Under the pieces are notes generated by a model, which was given only the letters and a program-made list of their open reading frames with translations, did not search any database and was not told the DNA's origin. DNA of 64,000 nt from positions 310,001 to 374,000 of the forward strand of contig JAKFFE010000018.1 of the NCBI GenBank assembly GCA_036675345.1. The letters run 5' to 3'. This DNA is from JALYOC01 sp036675345 (lineage in GTDB: Bacteria > Myxococcota > Myxococcia > Myxococcales > Myxococcaceae). Positions within the stretch are counted from its first letter, which is position 1, and the number at the start of each line of letters is the position of its first letter. Positions 43,512-52,645 of this stretch are shown here, piece by piece. The position numbers and the translations under genes were made by a program.

Positions 43512-44861
43512 TCAGGGGCCGGCGAACAGATACGAGATGTGCATCAGCGTGTAGAGCCGCAGCGTCCGCTCGGAGAAGTCATTGGAGCCCTCCGGCATGT
43601 CGCCTTCCGAGTAGACGATCGCCGCGGTGGAGCCATCCGCCGAGCGCCGGACCACCGTGTCTCCGAGGGGACCGTTGGTATAGACCGATTGATACAGCGC
43701 CCCGCTCCGGGAGAGGAGCCCCGAATAGCTTTCGGCCGGAGCCTCGCTTGGGGGATCCGCATACACCACCTGCCGGGTGGCCACTCCCGCGGCGTCGACC
43801 CTCCAGCGCTCGGGCGAGTCATCGGGGTCTTTCGCCAGGGCAATCCAGAAGCCACTCCCATCCGCCCTGGCATCCAGGAACCCGAAGGAGGCCGGAAGCC
43901 CGGTGACTGGGGTGCTGGCTCCGGTGGCGTCGACGACCTCCAGTGAGGTCAAACCCCTCAGGAACAGTCCGTCCTGGTTCCAGGCCTGCACCCATCCGGT
44001 GACCAGGAGGTTCCCCGCGGTGTCGTACCAGTCGTTCGCGCTCCCCAAGCAGGTGTACAGAATCCGGGAGGTGCCCGCCTGCACCACCACCGAGTAGGGG
44101 GAACCTTCCCCGCACCCTGGGGTGGGGACAATCGGGTCGTTGTCGTACGGGCTGATCGGATACTCCCAATACTCGCTTGCCTCCCGCCAGGTGAAGCGGT
44201 CCGGGGTGAAGATCCTCAACCTGCTCGTGGTCCCGCCCTTCTCGAAGTAGACGATCCCTCCCGAGGGCAGCAGCACTGCGTACTCGTTGTTGAAGATGCC
44301 GGTGTAGCAGCCGAACCCCGCCTTGGCCCGCTCCGGGAACTCCACCGGAGAGACGGCGTCCCGGTAGCAGGCCCCCTCGGAGAGGGTGCCCCACATCATC
44401 ACGTCATCGGCGGGCGCGTAGGTGCAGTAGCTCGCGCCGTCACAGGAGGCCCAGGGGGTGGCTCCGTATCCGCAATCCTCCACCGAGTTGCACCGGCCCT
44501 CCTGCAGTTGGCAGAGGTGGGTGGAGAGGTTGCAGTCCTCGTGGCTGCCGCAGTCGGATTCCTCCGCGCAGAGGTTGGGGGAGGTCTCGCAGGTGTGGCC
44601 TTCTCCGCACAGTTCCCAGGTTTCGCACTGCGCCTGGCTGGAGCAGCGGCCCTCGCGGAGCGCGCAGCGCCGGGTGGAGGATTCACACCGCTCCCAGTCC
44701 CCGGCGCAGTGCTCGTCGGCGTCGCAGCCCATCACGCAAACCCCGGTCTCGCAGCGGGCGCCGAAGACACAGTCCTCGGCGCTCTGGCACTCCCCCGGCG
44801 GGGTGAAGGTGCAGCCCATCGCCAGGGAGACCAGCAGGATCGTCGGGAGCAGTCGCATCAT
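43512..44861 (-). CDS. Cys-rich lipoprotein
   Basis: 449 residues from ATG 44861 (ATG 44858 next). The signal peptide ends VSLAMGC, a lipobox. Residues about 20-155 hold repeated short Cys modules (CQSAEDCVFGARCETGVC, CAEESDCGSHEDCNLSTHLC and others), the style of secreted myxobacterial and animal EGF-like repeats. The remaining 290 residues have beta-propeller-like strand repeats (PERWRVDAAGVATRQVVYAD). Its ATG lies 2 bp after the stop of the upstream gene, so both are co-expressed. The function is unknown; surface binding or adhesion is a guess. Confidence 0.8.
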   Translation of the reverse strand: MMRLLPTILLVSLAMGCTFTPPGECQSAEDCVFGARCETGVCVMGCDADEHCAGDWERCESSTRRCALREGRCSSQAQCETWELCGEGHTCETSPNLCAEESDCGSHEDCNLSTHLCQLQEGRCNSVEDCGYGATPWASCDGASYCTYAPADDVMMWGTLSEGACYRDAVSPVEFPERAKAGFGCYTGIFNNEYAVLLPSGGIVYFEKGGTTSRLRIFTPDRFTWREASEYWEYPISPYDNDPIVPTPGCGEGSPYSVVVQAGTSRILYTCLGSANDWYDTAGNLLVTGWVQAWNQDGLFLRGLTSLEVVDATGASTPVTGLPASFGFLDARADGSGFWIALAKDPDDSPERWRVDAAGVATRQVVYADPPSEAPAESYSGLLSRSGALYQSVYTNGPLGDTVVRRSADGSTAAIVYSEGDMPEGSNDFSERTLRLYTLMHISYLFAGP

Positions 44862-44863
44862 TG

Positions 44864-45919
44864 TCAGAACCGTCCAGAGACAGAGATGGTGCCGCCACCC
44901 GGAGCAGGCGAGGCCGAGGGAGCCAGCGCCCAAAAGGTGAGCCCCACCGCGCTGGCCACCGCGCCGCCGATCATCAGGCTGTTGGCCAGCAGGTTGAAGG
45001 TCCGCACCTGCTGGTACTTCCCGGCATCGGAGGCGCGGAGTGCGCCCGCCTGATAGCGGGCGGAGAGATCGTCATGGATGCTCCGGCTGAGCAGCCCGAA
45101 CACGGCCCCACCGGCGAGCACCCCCAGGCCCCCGTAGGTGCCGATGTTGCCCGCGGTGGACAGCCAGGCGGAGGGATGGGGCGGCTCCGGGTCGGAGAGG
45201 GAGACCGCGGTGGGTGGCGCAGTCGAGGAAGAGGTGGAGAGCGAACCCGCCGGCTCGGACCCACTCTGCGGCGAGGCGGCCGTCGGTCCGGTCGCAGCAG
45301 CCAGCGGCTCTGGCGCACTCTGCGGCGAGGCGGCCGTCGGTCCGGTCGCAGCGGCGACCGGCTCCGACGCACCGGGCGGCGTCGTTCCAGACGCAGCGGC
45401 GACCGCTTCGGAGGGTCCAGCCTGCGAGGGGGTCCGGACGGGGGAAGGTGAAGTGGGAACACTCGCCTCCGCGGATTGGCCCACCCCCTGGGCCTGCTGC
45501 TCCAGCAGGGCAATTGCCTGGTACCCGGAGCGGGCATTCTGCAAGAAGGGATCAAACTCGAAGCGCACCGGACGGCTCCGCTCCCCTGCCGGCGAGACCA
45601 GCCACACCGTGACCAACACCTGGCCGTCCTCCTTGGCCTTGGCGTCCGCGTACAGGACATGCTGTCCCTTGCCCAGCGCCGCCAGACAGGCGCTGGTGAC
45701 CGGGCTGCAAGCTGCGGGAAGGAGGAACGGACTGCCCGGCTCGAAGCCTCCCCGTCCCTTGCTGAACTGGACGCCTCCCAAGATCAGGTCGGTGGCGGAG
45801 CGCAGGGAGGAGGCAGGCACCTTCCCCTGGACCGGATACTGCACGATCGGGGTGGTGGCCCGAACCGACCAGGGCAACAGGAGCAAAAGGCAAAGCAGAA
45901 GCGGACGGGGCGAAATCAC
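44864..45919 (-). CDS. Secreted/membrane protein with Pro-Ala-Thr repeats
   Basis: 351 residues from GTG 45919, which places the signal peptide (PLLLCLLLLLPWSVRA) at the N-terminus; GTG 45955 is also in frame and would extend it by 12 residues. A beta-rich domain (about 25-130) is followed by a Ser/Pro/Ala-rich linker with an 18-residue repeat (TAASPQS...) and two hydrophobic helices near the C-terminus (about 260-340). This suggests an envelope protein spanning the inner membrane with a long periplasmic stalk. I do not recognise the family. Co-transcribed with the Cys-rich lipoprotein. Confidence 0.7.
   Translation of the reverse strand: MISPRPLLLCLLLLLPWSVRATTPIVQYPVQGKVPASSLRSATDLILGGVQFSKGRGGFEPGSPFLLPAACSPVTSACLAALGKGQHVLYADAKAKEDGQVLVTVWLVSPAGERSRPVRFEFDPFLQNARSGYQAIALLEQQAQGVGQSAEASVPTSPSPVRTPSQAGPSEAVAAASGTTPPGASEPVAAATGPTAASPQSAPEPLAAATGPTAASPQSGSEPAGSLSTSSSTAPPTAVSLSDPEPPHPSAWLSTAGNIGTYGGLGVLAGGAVFGLLSRSIHDDLSARYQAGALRASDAGKYQQVRTFNLLANSLMIGGAVASAVGLTFWALAPSASPAPGGGTISVSGRF
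45263..45370. repeat. Two tandem 54-bp units in the stalk of the secreted protein
   Basis: The unit beginning ACTCTGCGGCGAGGCGG is repeated at 45263 and 45317. The first 36 bases are identical, and differences are confined to the end. A weaker third copy follows. Each unit codes 18 residues of the Ala/Pro/Thr linker, so copy number could vary the stalk length. Confidence 0.8.
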
Positions 45920-46000
45920 GGCGGGCGATGCTAGCAAGTTCCCGTATTCCTGCACTCGCCGGATTGCCTGGTCCGCGGGACCGGGCGGGCCGTTCCTCGC

Positions 46001-47893
46001 TCACCCCGCCCCTACCCGCGACTCCTGCACCCCGAACTGGGTCCGATACAGCTCCGAGTACGTGCCTCCCTGGGCAAGCAACGCCTCGTGCCGTCCCCGC
46101 TCCACGATCCGCCCGCCTGCCATCACCAGCAACTGATCCGCCTCCCGAACCGTCGCCAGTCGGTGGGCGATCACCAGCGAGGTCCTCCCCGCCAGCGCGG
46201 TCTTGAGGGCCCGCTGCACCGCGGCCTCCGACTCCGAGTCCAGGTGGGCGGTGGCCTCATCCAGGATCACGATCCGCGGCGCCTTGAGCAACAGCCGGGC
46301 GATCGCCAGCCGCTGCCGCTCGCCGCCGGAGAGCCGGTAGCCGCGGTCACCGACCACCGTCTCCAACCCGTCGGGCAGCGCCCGCACCAGCCCGTCGATC
46401 TGCGCCGCCTCCAGCGCCTGCCACAGCTCCGCCTCGGTGGCCTGCGGACGCGCATAGGTCAGGTTCGCGCGCAGCGAGGCGTGGAACATGTGCGAGTCCT
46501 GGGTGACCACGCCGATCGCCTCCCGCAGCGAGGCCTGGGTGACCTCCCGGACGTCCTCCCCTCCGATCAGGATCCGCCCGCCGGTCACGTCGTAGAGCCG
46601 GGAGACCAGCTGGGTGAGGGTGGTCTTCCCGGCGCCGGACGGACCCACCAGCGCGATCAACTGCCCCGGCTCGGCCTTGAAGGACACCTCGTTGAGCACC
46701 TGCTCCCCCGGGCTGTCGGAGAGCCGGGCCACCGACTCCAGCGAAGCCAGCGAGACCTCGGCCGCCGACGGGTAGCGGAAGGCCACCTGCTGGAACTCGA
46801 TGCTGGCGGCGTCGGCGCGCAGCGGGCGGGCGCCGGGGGCGTCGGTCACCAGCGGCGCCAGGTCCAGCACCTCCAGAACCCGCTCGAAGCTGACCAGGGT
46901 GGTCATCACGTCCACCTGCAGATTGGAGAGCGAAGTGATCGGCCCATACAGCCGGCCCAGGTAGGCGGAGAGCGCCACCACCGTCCCGATCCCCAGGGTT
47001 CCTCCGATCGCCATCAGGCCACCGAACCCGTACACGAACGCGGTGGCCAGCGCCGCCAGCAACCCCAGCAGAGTGACCAGCACCCGCGAGTACACCGCGG
47101 CCCGGATCCCGATGTCCCTCACTCTTGCCGCGCGGGCGGTGAACTCGGCGGCCTCCGCGTCCGGCCGGCCGAACAGCTTTACCAGCAGCGCGCCGGAGAC
47201 GTTGAAGCGCTCGGTCATCGTCTGCGCCATGTCCCCGGTCAGCGCGTAGCGCTCGCGGGTGATGTCCGCCAGCTTGCGCCCGGCGAAGCGGGCGGGGAGC
47301 ACGAACAGCGGCACCATCGCCAGCGCCAGCAGCGTCAACTGCCAGGAGAGCGCGAGCATCGCCGCGATCACCGTGATGGTGGTGGCCACGTTGCCTACCA
47401 CGCTGGAGAGGGTGGAGGTGAAGGCCTGCTGCGCGCCCTGCACGTCGCCGTTGAGCCGGTTCACCAGCGCGCCGGTCTGGGTCCGGCTGAAGAAGGCGAT
47501 CGACATCCGCTGGACATGGTCGAACACCTGGGTGCGCAGGTCGTGGATCAGCCCCTGGCCGATCACCGCCGAGAGGTAGCGCTGCAGCAGTCCCAGTCCG
47601 GCGGAGAGCAGCGCCAGCCCGGCCACCCCGGAGGCGAGGAGGATCACCAGCCGTCGATCTCCCTGCATCACCCCCCGGTCGATGATCTCCTTGAACAGCC
47701 AGGGCTGGGCCGCGCCGACCAGCGCGTCTACCAGGATCAGCCCCACGAACCAGACCAGCAGGCCCCGGTAGGGGCGGGCAAAGGAGAGGATCCGCCGCAA
47801 CGTCCCCGGCGCCAGCTGATGGTCGACCACCGTCCGGTCCTGGGTGAAGCCGCGCGCCCGCCGGCCGCCATCCATCCGTGGGGCTTCGTTCAT
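46001..47893 (-). CDS. ABC exporter, fused permease-ATPase (MsbA/multidrug type)
   Basis: 630 residues: six membrane helices in the N-terminal half (about 40-320) and a nucleotide-binding domain in the C-terminal half with Walker A GPSGAGKTT, signature LSGGERQ, Walker B IVILDEATAHLD and the switch His in VIAHR. It works as a dimer at the inner membrane to export lipids, drugs or peptides; the substrate is unknown. It stands alone on the minus strand, divergent from the ATPase/permease pair at 48031. Confidence 0.93.
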   Translation of the reverse strand: MNEAPRMDGGRRARGFTQDRTVVDHQLAPGTLRRILSFARPYRGLLVWFVGLILVDALVGAAQPWLFKEIIDRGVMQGDRRLVILLASGVAGLALLSAGLGLLQRYLSAVIGQGLIHDLRTQVFDHVQRMSIAFFSRTQTGALVNRLNGDVQGAQQAFTSTLSSVVGNVATTITVIAAMLALSWQLTLLALAMVPLFVLPARFAGRKLADITRERYALTGDMAQTMTERFNVSGALLVKLFGRPDAEAAEFTARAARVRDIGIRAAVYSRVLVTLLGLLAALATAFVYGFGGLMAIGGTLGIGTVVALSAYLGRLYGPITSLSNLQVDVMTTLVSFERVLEVLDLAPLVTDAPGARPLRADAASIEFQQVAFRYPSAAEVSLASLESVARLSDSPGEQVLNEVSFKAEPGQLIALVGPSGAGKTTLTQLVSRLYDVTGGRILIGGEDVREVTQASLREAIGVVTQDSHMFHASLRANLTYARPQATEAELWQALEAAQIDGLVRALPDGLETVVGDRGYRLSGGERQRLAIARLLLKAPRIVILDEATAHLDSESEAAVQRALKTALAGRTSLVIAHRLATVREADQLLVMAGGRIVERGRHEALLAQGGTYSELYRTQFGVQESRVGAG

Positions 47894-48030
47894 CCGGTGC
47901 TTGTGGGTGATGAGAACGGCGAATGCAATGTCCCGCGCAGGGAGTGGTGGCTCCCGGATGTGCGCGGCTTGGCTACCGTCCGCCGGGCGGCGGATGCCCA
48001 GGACCGGCTCTCTGTGGTCTGCTCTGGAGC

Positions 48031-48864
48031 ATGACGAACCCGATGGCAGCGCCGGCTCCGGCCGTGCGCGCCCGTGGACTGGTGAAGCGGTTCGGTGACT
48101 TCGCGGCGATCTCCGGGCTGGACCTGACCATCGAGCGGGGCGCGTTCTTCGCCTTCCTGGGACCCAACGGCGCTGGCAAGTCCACCACCATCGCGATCCT
48201 CACCGGCATCTATGCCCCGGACGAGGGACAGGTGGAGATCCTGGGGATGGACGCCGGCCGCTCGGCGATGGCGGTGAAGACCCGGATCGGGGTGGTGCCG
48301 GAGGAGCTGTCGCTGTTCGAGCGGCTGACCGGCCGCCAGTACCTGACCTTCTGCGGGCGGATGTACGACCTCTCCGGAGACGAGTCCGCCGCCCGCGCCG
48401 AGGAGCTGCTGACGATCACCGAGCTGACCTACAAGGCCGGCGCGCTGGTGGGCGAATACTCCAAGGGGATGCGCCGACGGCTGGCGATCGCCGCCTCGCT
48501 GATCCACGCCCCGGACCTGGTGTTCCTGGACGAACCCTTCGAGGGGATCGACGTGCTGGCGGCCGGGGTGATCCGCGAGCTGCTCACCGAGCTCTCCCGG
48601 CGCGGGGTGACCCTGCTGTTGACCACCCACGTGCTGGAGATCGCCGACCGGCTGGCCACCCACGCCGGGGTGATCCGCGCCGGGCGGATGGTGGACCAGG
48701 GCTCGGTGGCGGAGTTGAAGGACCGGCACTCGGCCCGGAGCCTGGAGGGGGTGTTCGAGAAGCTGATCGGGGTGCCCGCCTCCCGCAACGCCCGCCTGGG
48801 TTTCTATGGCGCTCCCCCACCAGAGGAGCCGGCCGCCTCCGGGTTCCGCCGCGAGACCGCATGA
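48031..48864 (+). CDS. ABC transporter ATP-binding protein
   Basis: 277 residues. Walker A LGPNGAGKSTT, Walker B LVFLDEPFEGID and the switch HVLEIADR are present. The signature reads YSKGMRRR in place of LSGGQ, as in many export ATPases of the ABC-2 (CcmA/YadG) group. The C-terminal 40 residues are Pro-rich. The permease gene starts inside its stop (ATGA, 48861-48864), so the pair forms one exporter. The start ATG 48031 has GGAG very close; ATG 48043 is possible. Confidence 0.92.
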   Translation: MTNPMAAPAPAVRARGLVKRFGDFAAISGLDLTIERGAFFAFLGPNGAGKSTTIAILTGIYAPDEGQVEILGMDAGRSAMAVKTRIGVVPEELSLFERLTGRQYLTFCGRMYDLSGDESAARAEELLTITELTYKAGALVGEYSKGMRRRLAIAASLIHAPDLVFLDEPFEGIDVLAAGVIRELLTELSRRGVTLLLTTHVLEIADRLATHAGVIRAGRMVDQGSVAELKDRHSARSLEGVFEKLIGVPASRNARLGFYGAPPPEEPAASGFRRETA

Positions 48865-50516
48865 GCGGCCCCGCCCAGGCGCGCGCGCCCGGCTTCCTCC
48901 AGCACCTGTTGCTGTTGTGGGGACTGCGGCTGGCGATCGGCTTCAACGGCAAGCGGCAGAGCCGCGCGCTGGCGGTGCTGGCGTTCGCCGCCTCCTCCGC
49001 GCCCGGGCTGACCCTGGGGCTGGGCTTCTACTGGCTGATGCGGCTGCAGTTCGTCTCCACCCAGCCGGCGTGGGAGGCGTTCATCCTCAACATCCTCTGC
49101 TTCGTCACCGCCGCGGTGTGGTGCACCTGGCCGATCCTCTCCGCGGGCGTGGACGACCACAGCGAGCTGTCCCGCTACGCCGCGTATCCGATCACGCCCT
49201 TCCGGCTGATGATCGCCTCCACCCTGGCCTCGCTGCTGGAGCCGCGGGCGATCTTCTTCTACTCCCCGGTGGTGGGCGCCGCCCTGGGCTACGCCTCGGT
49301 GCATCCGATGGCGCGGCCCTGGCTGGGCGTGCTCTCCTTCGTGGCCTTCGTGCTGCTCAACGCCACCTGGAGCCGGGTGGGGCTGCACCTGGTCCTCAAC
49401 GTGCTGCGCAACGAGCGCAACGCGGAGCTGATCGGCGGAGGCTTCGTGCTGCTGCTGGTGGGCGCGTCCTTCATCCCGCCGATCGACGTCTCCTGGCTGT
49501 ACGCGGTGGCCGGCGACGCGGGGGCGATGGATCTCACCGTGCTGGTCAACGCGGCCCTGGCGCTGTCCCGGGTGCCGCCCGGGTTCTTCGGTGACTCGCT
49601 GATCGCGCTGTCCCACGGCAGGGTCCGCACCGCGGTGGCGGACCTGGTGGGCACCCTGCTCTTCTCCGGGCTGGGCCTGTACCTGGCCCACCGGCTGTTG
49701 CTGCGCTTCTACCACCGGGTGGGGAGATCCGGCCCCTCGCCCCGGGGGCGGAGCCGCAATCCCTTTGCCACCACCCCCACCCAGTTCCGCACCCTGGTGA
49801 TGCGGGAGGCGCTGGACCTGTGGAACAACCCCCGCGCGCGGCTGCTGGCCTCGGTGCCCTTCCTGCTGGCGATCCTGCTCAAGCTGCTCTCCGGCCGCGA
49901 GCTGTTCGTCTATCTGCTGGGCGCCAGCGCCGACGCCTGGGTGATGGGTGGACTGTGTCTGTACGGCGCGGTGGTGATCGCCTCCACCTTCTCGCAGAAC
50001 ATGTTCGCGTACGACGGCCACGGGCTGGCGGCGATCCTGGCCGCCCCGGTGGAGCTGGGTCAGGTGCTGCGCGCCAAGAACCGCGTCCACGCCGGCGCCG
50101 CCGCCGGGCTGGCCCTGCTGGTGGCCGCGTTCTACCGGCTCTACTTCGGACAGGGATCCCTCTGGGATCTGGCCTGCGCGCTGGCGGGGGTGGCCTCGCT
50201 GCTGCCGGTGCTGCTGACCGCGGGCAACTTCCTCTCGCTGGCCTTCCCCACCAGGTTTCACGCCTCCCTCAAGCGGAGGGACAAGCTCCCCTTCGCGGCC
50301 TCGATGCTGGGGGTGGCCGCGGCCAGCCTTGGCGCGCTGCCCTGGGTGTGGGCGCTGCGGCTGGAGGGGAAGGACGGGACAGACGCAAGGACCTTCCTCA
50401 CCGTCTCCCTCTGCGGAGCGCTGGCCTGGATGATCTACCGCGCCAGCCTCCCTCGCGCGGAGAGCCTGCTGGTGGCGCGCCGGGAGAAGGTGCTGCAGGC
50501 AGTGACCCGGGACTGA
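48861..50516 (+). CDS. ABC transporter permease (multi-spanning)
   Basis: 551 residues, mostly hydrophobic with about 12 membrane segments. The coupled start (ATGA) with the ATPase gene identifies it as the membrane partner. No substrate-binding motif is recognised. The sequence type, with long loops after about 280, resembles ABC-2 export permeases; the substrate may be a lipid, antibiotic or polysaccharide. The gene ends about 107 bp before the FHA-like gene. Confidence 0.85.
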   Translation: MSGPAQARAPGFLQHLLLLWGLRLAIGFNGKRQSRALAVLAFAASSAPGLTLGLGFYWLMRLQFVSTQPAWEAFILNILCFVTAAVWCTWPILSAGVDDHSELSRYAAYPITPFRLMIASTLASLLEPRAIFFYSPVVGAALGYASVHPMARPWLGVLSFVAFVLLNATWSRVGLHLVLNVLRNERNAELIGGGFVLLLVGASFIPPIDVSWLYAVAGDAGAMDLTVLVNAALALSRVPPGFFGDSLIALSHGRVRTAVADLVGTLLFSGLGLYLAHRLLLRFYHRVGRSGPSPRGRSRNPFATTPTQFRTLVMREALDLWNNPRARLLASVPFLLAILLKLLSGRELFVYLLGASADAWVMGGLCLYGAVVIASTFSQNMFAYDGHGLAAILAAPVELGQVLRAKNRVHAGAAAGLALLVAAFYRLYFGQGSLWDLACALAGVASLLPVLLTAGNFLSLAFPTRFHASLKRRDKLPFAASMLGVAAASLGALPWVWALRLEGKDGTDARTFLTVSLCGALAWMIYRASLPRAESLLVARREKVLQAVTRD

Positions 50517-50623
50517 ACGTGGGCCGTGCTGTTCAGTGCAGCGGTCCCGTTCACCGGACCACGCTTGGGGAGAACAGCGACGCAGACCGGGCGTGGAGGA
50601 GGCGCTAGCCTGGGTCCGTTCCC

Positions 50624-51040
50624 ATGAACGATCCCCAACTCCACCCCGCGCGAGAGCTCGCCGAGCGACCGCTGGTGCTCGCGGCCCTGGAAGGCGCCGC
50701 GCCCATCGCCGGAGGCCGCTTCCTCCCCGGGGCCACCATCTGGGTGGGCAGCAACTCCAAGAACGACCTGGTGATCCCCGCCCGGTTCGAGCTGACCTCC
50801 TACAAGCTCCTCTCCCAGGGCTCGCTGATCCACCTCGCCCCGCCGCTGCACGTCCAGGCCTGGGTGTGGATCGGAGAGGAGCCGGTGGAGATCAAGGGCT
50901 TCATCCGCGAGCTGAAGCGAAGTCGGCCCGACCTCCCGGAGGCGCTGCCCCTGGCCAGTGAGCGCTTCATCATCCGCTACGCCACCGGGATCAGCCTGAT
51001 CGGCCGCTTCGCCGATGACCTCGACCCGAAGCGTCAATAA
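50624..51040 (+). CDS. Hypothetical protein, possibly a degenerate FHA-like fold
   Basis: 138 residues from ATG 50624. The block GGRFLPGATIWVGSNSKNDLVIP resembles the first strands of an FHA domain (GR...ND), but the SxxH and NG motifs are missing, so phosphothreonine binding is doubtful. No signal peptide or membrane segment. Its TAA stop (51038-51040) already lies inside the start of palindromic repeat copy 3, whose CAATAA lead supplies the stop codon. It follows the ABC permease on the same strand. Confidence 0.65.
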   Translation: MNDPQLHPARELAERPLVLAALEGAAPIAGGRFLPGATIWVGSNSKNDLVIPARFELTSYKLLSQGSLIHLAPPLHVQAWVWIGEEPVEIKGFIRELKRSRPDLPEALPLASERFIIRYATGISLIGRFADDLDPKRQ

Positions 51041-51120
51041 GGGGGACAGACTACATTTCCCGGCATCCAGGTTGCGCAGCAGCAATTCCGGTGCCGGGAA
51101 ATGTAGCCTGTCCCCTTTTT
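51039..51120. repeat. Palindromic repeat, copy 3; likely bidirectional terminator
   Basis: Left arm 51042-51065 and right arm 51092-51115 are complementary over 24 bp with one mismatch (left ACAGACTAC, right as ACAGGCTAC). The right side ends in five T. An inner TTGC/GCAA hairpin lies in the loop. It occupies the space between the convergent FHA-like gene and the secreted protein gene, and overlaps the stop of the former. Confidence 0.9.
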
Positions 51121-51130
51121 GCTTTTGGCT

Positions 51131-52078
51131 CTACCGCGAGCCGCCCGCCGCGCCGCCCTGCTCGGTGCGGGCCGCGGGTCCCAGCACCGCGGTGCCGAAG
51201 CGCTCTGCGTTGACCAGCCAGGCGGCGGCGTTCTTCACGTAGCGACCGGTGCCGGCGGTGTCCCACTTCACGTAGAGCCGGGTGAAGCCGCCATCCAGGA
51301 TCGCGCGCTTGCCGCCCTTCTCGTAGTAGGCGGCGACCAGGTTGCCGGCCGAGCCGTAGATCAGCGGCTGCAGCGCATCGTTGGGCGCGATGGTGGCGAT
51401 GGTCACTCCCTCGTAGATGTACTCCAGCCCGGTGGAGAGCAGGTGCCGGCGCTTGAGGCCCACGGTCTGTCCGCCCTTCGCCTTCTCCAGCCCCACCGTC
51501 TGATCCCCCATCAGGTTCCCGCTCATGCTGGCGCCGAACAGCTTCTGGGCGATGAAGTTGGCGTCCGCGTAGTACGGCTCGTTGTCGCCCCAGATGTAGA
51601 CCCCGTGGCCGGCGTCGAAGAAGCGCTTGATGATCGTGGCGTGCTCGTCGTTCAGGTGCCGCTGACTGTCGGCGATGATCCACAGCTGGCAGGACTTCTT
51701 CAGCGCCTCCTCCAGCTCCTTGGGCGAGGGTGCCTTGCCCACCCACCGGTAGAGCGAGAACCCCTTCTCCTTCAGCGCCTGCTTGGGGAGGCTGAAGTCG
51801 AACTGGCCATCCAGGTACAGGTGGATCACCGCGATGGTCTGACCATCAAAGGCCCCGTCCACCGCCAGGTCGAAGTCGTTGCCGCGGGCGTTGCCGTGGC
51901 CATCCTTGGCCACCGGCTCCACGAAGGTCTGCTTGCTCACCCTGCCGGTGGACTCGTCCCTCACCTCCCGCTCCACCGCCTGGGTGGGTGCGTTCTGGCC
52001 GGCCGCCCGCGAGTACTGGGCCTGGGCGGAGGGGGACAGCAGGGCGAGGACCACGGTGACCGCGAGCATCGTGCGCAT
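51131..52078 (-). CDS. Secreted protein of unknown function (possible DUF4350 / amidotransferase-like fold)
   Basis: 315 residues from ATG 52078, with GGAG 7 nt upstream. Signal peptide (LSPSAQA). The middle (QLWIIADSQRHLNDEHATII, GVYIWGDNEPYYAD, RAILDGGFTRLYVKW) has the strand-helix order of the class I amidotransferase-like or ThuA-type fold, without a visible catalytic Cys, so it is probably a binding protein. The family call is weak. It is a single gene, divergent from the release factor homologue across about 177 bp. Confidence 0.6.
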   Translation of the reverse strand: MRTMLAVTVVLALLSPSAQAQYSRAAGQNAPTQAVEREVRDESTGRVSKQTFVEPVAKDGHGNARGNDFDLAVDGAFDGQTIAVIHLYLDGQFDFSLPKQALKEKGFSLYRWVGKAPSPKELEEALKKSCQLWIIADSQRHLNDEHATIIKRFFDAGHGVYIWGDNEPYYADANFIAQKLFGASMSGNLMGDQTVGLEKAKGGQTVGLKRRHLLSTGLEYIYEGVTIATIAPNDALQPLIYGSAGNLVAAYYEKGGKRAILDGGFTRLYVKWDTAGTGRYVKNAAAWLVNAERFGTAVLGPAARTEQGGAAGGSR

Positions 52079-52255
52079 GGGTGACTCCAGGAAGGGGACG
52101 GAGTGCTTCAACGGACGAGGCGAAGCGAGGATCTAAACCGACTGCGCCGACCTGCCTGGCGGCTTCCACACAGCCCCCTACCGGGAGGTCTTCCCTGGGC
52201 GGTCAGGCGGACAGAGATTGACCGTCGCTGGCAGCCTGCGACTGTGGAGAGGCAA

Positions 52256-52636
52256 ATGATTCCGGTATCCCCCCAACGACGCGCCGAGGCCCGCCGGGCC
52301 CTGGCCCTGGATGACGACGCGCTGGCCGGCGAGTGCCAGGTGGAGTTCTTCATCGCCAGCGGGCCAGGCGGCCAGCACCGCAACACCACCGAGAGCGGCG
52401 TGCGGATGAGCCACCCGAGGACCGAGCTGTCGGTCACCGCCACCGAACGTCGCAGCCAGCTGCAGAACCGCGGGGTGGCGCTGGAGCGCCTTCGCCAGGG
52501 ACTCAAGCAGCTGACCTTCGTCCCCAAGCCCCGCCGGCCCACCAAGCCCACCCGCGGTTCCAAGGAGCGCCGGCTGACCGGCAAGAAGAAGACCGGCGAG
52601 AAGAAGGCGATGCGGCGGTCCAAGGACCCCTGGTAG
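52256..52636 (+). CDS. GGQ-only peptide release factor homologue (ArfB/RF-H-like)
   Basis: 126 residues from ATG 52256, with GAGAGG upstream. The catalytic GGQ lies at 38-40 in ASGPGGQHRNTTESGVR, followed by RSQLQNRGVALERL. The codon-recognition domains of RF1/RF2 are absent. The C-terminal 35 residues are very Lys/Arg-rich, as in ArfB (YaeJ), whose tail enters the mRNA channel of stalled ribosomes. It therefore probably hydrolyses peptidyl-tRNA on stalled ribosomes; RF-H-type repair is an alternative. The pseudouridine synthase gene starts 10 bp later. Confidence 0.85.
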   Translation: MIPVSPQRRAEARRALALDDDALAGECQVEFFIASGPGGQHRNTTESGVRMSHPRTELSVTATERRSQLQNRGVALERLRQGLKQLTFVPKPRRPTKPTRGSKERRLTGKKKTGEKKAMRRSKDPW

Positions 52637-52645
52637 CAAGTCGCG

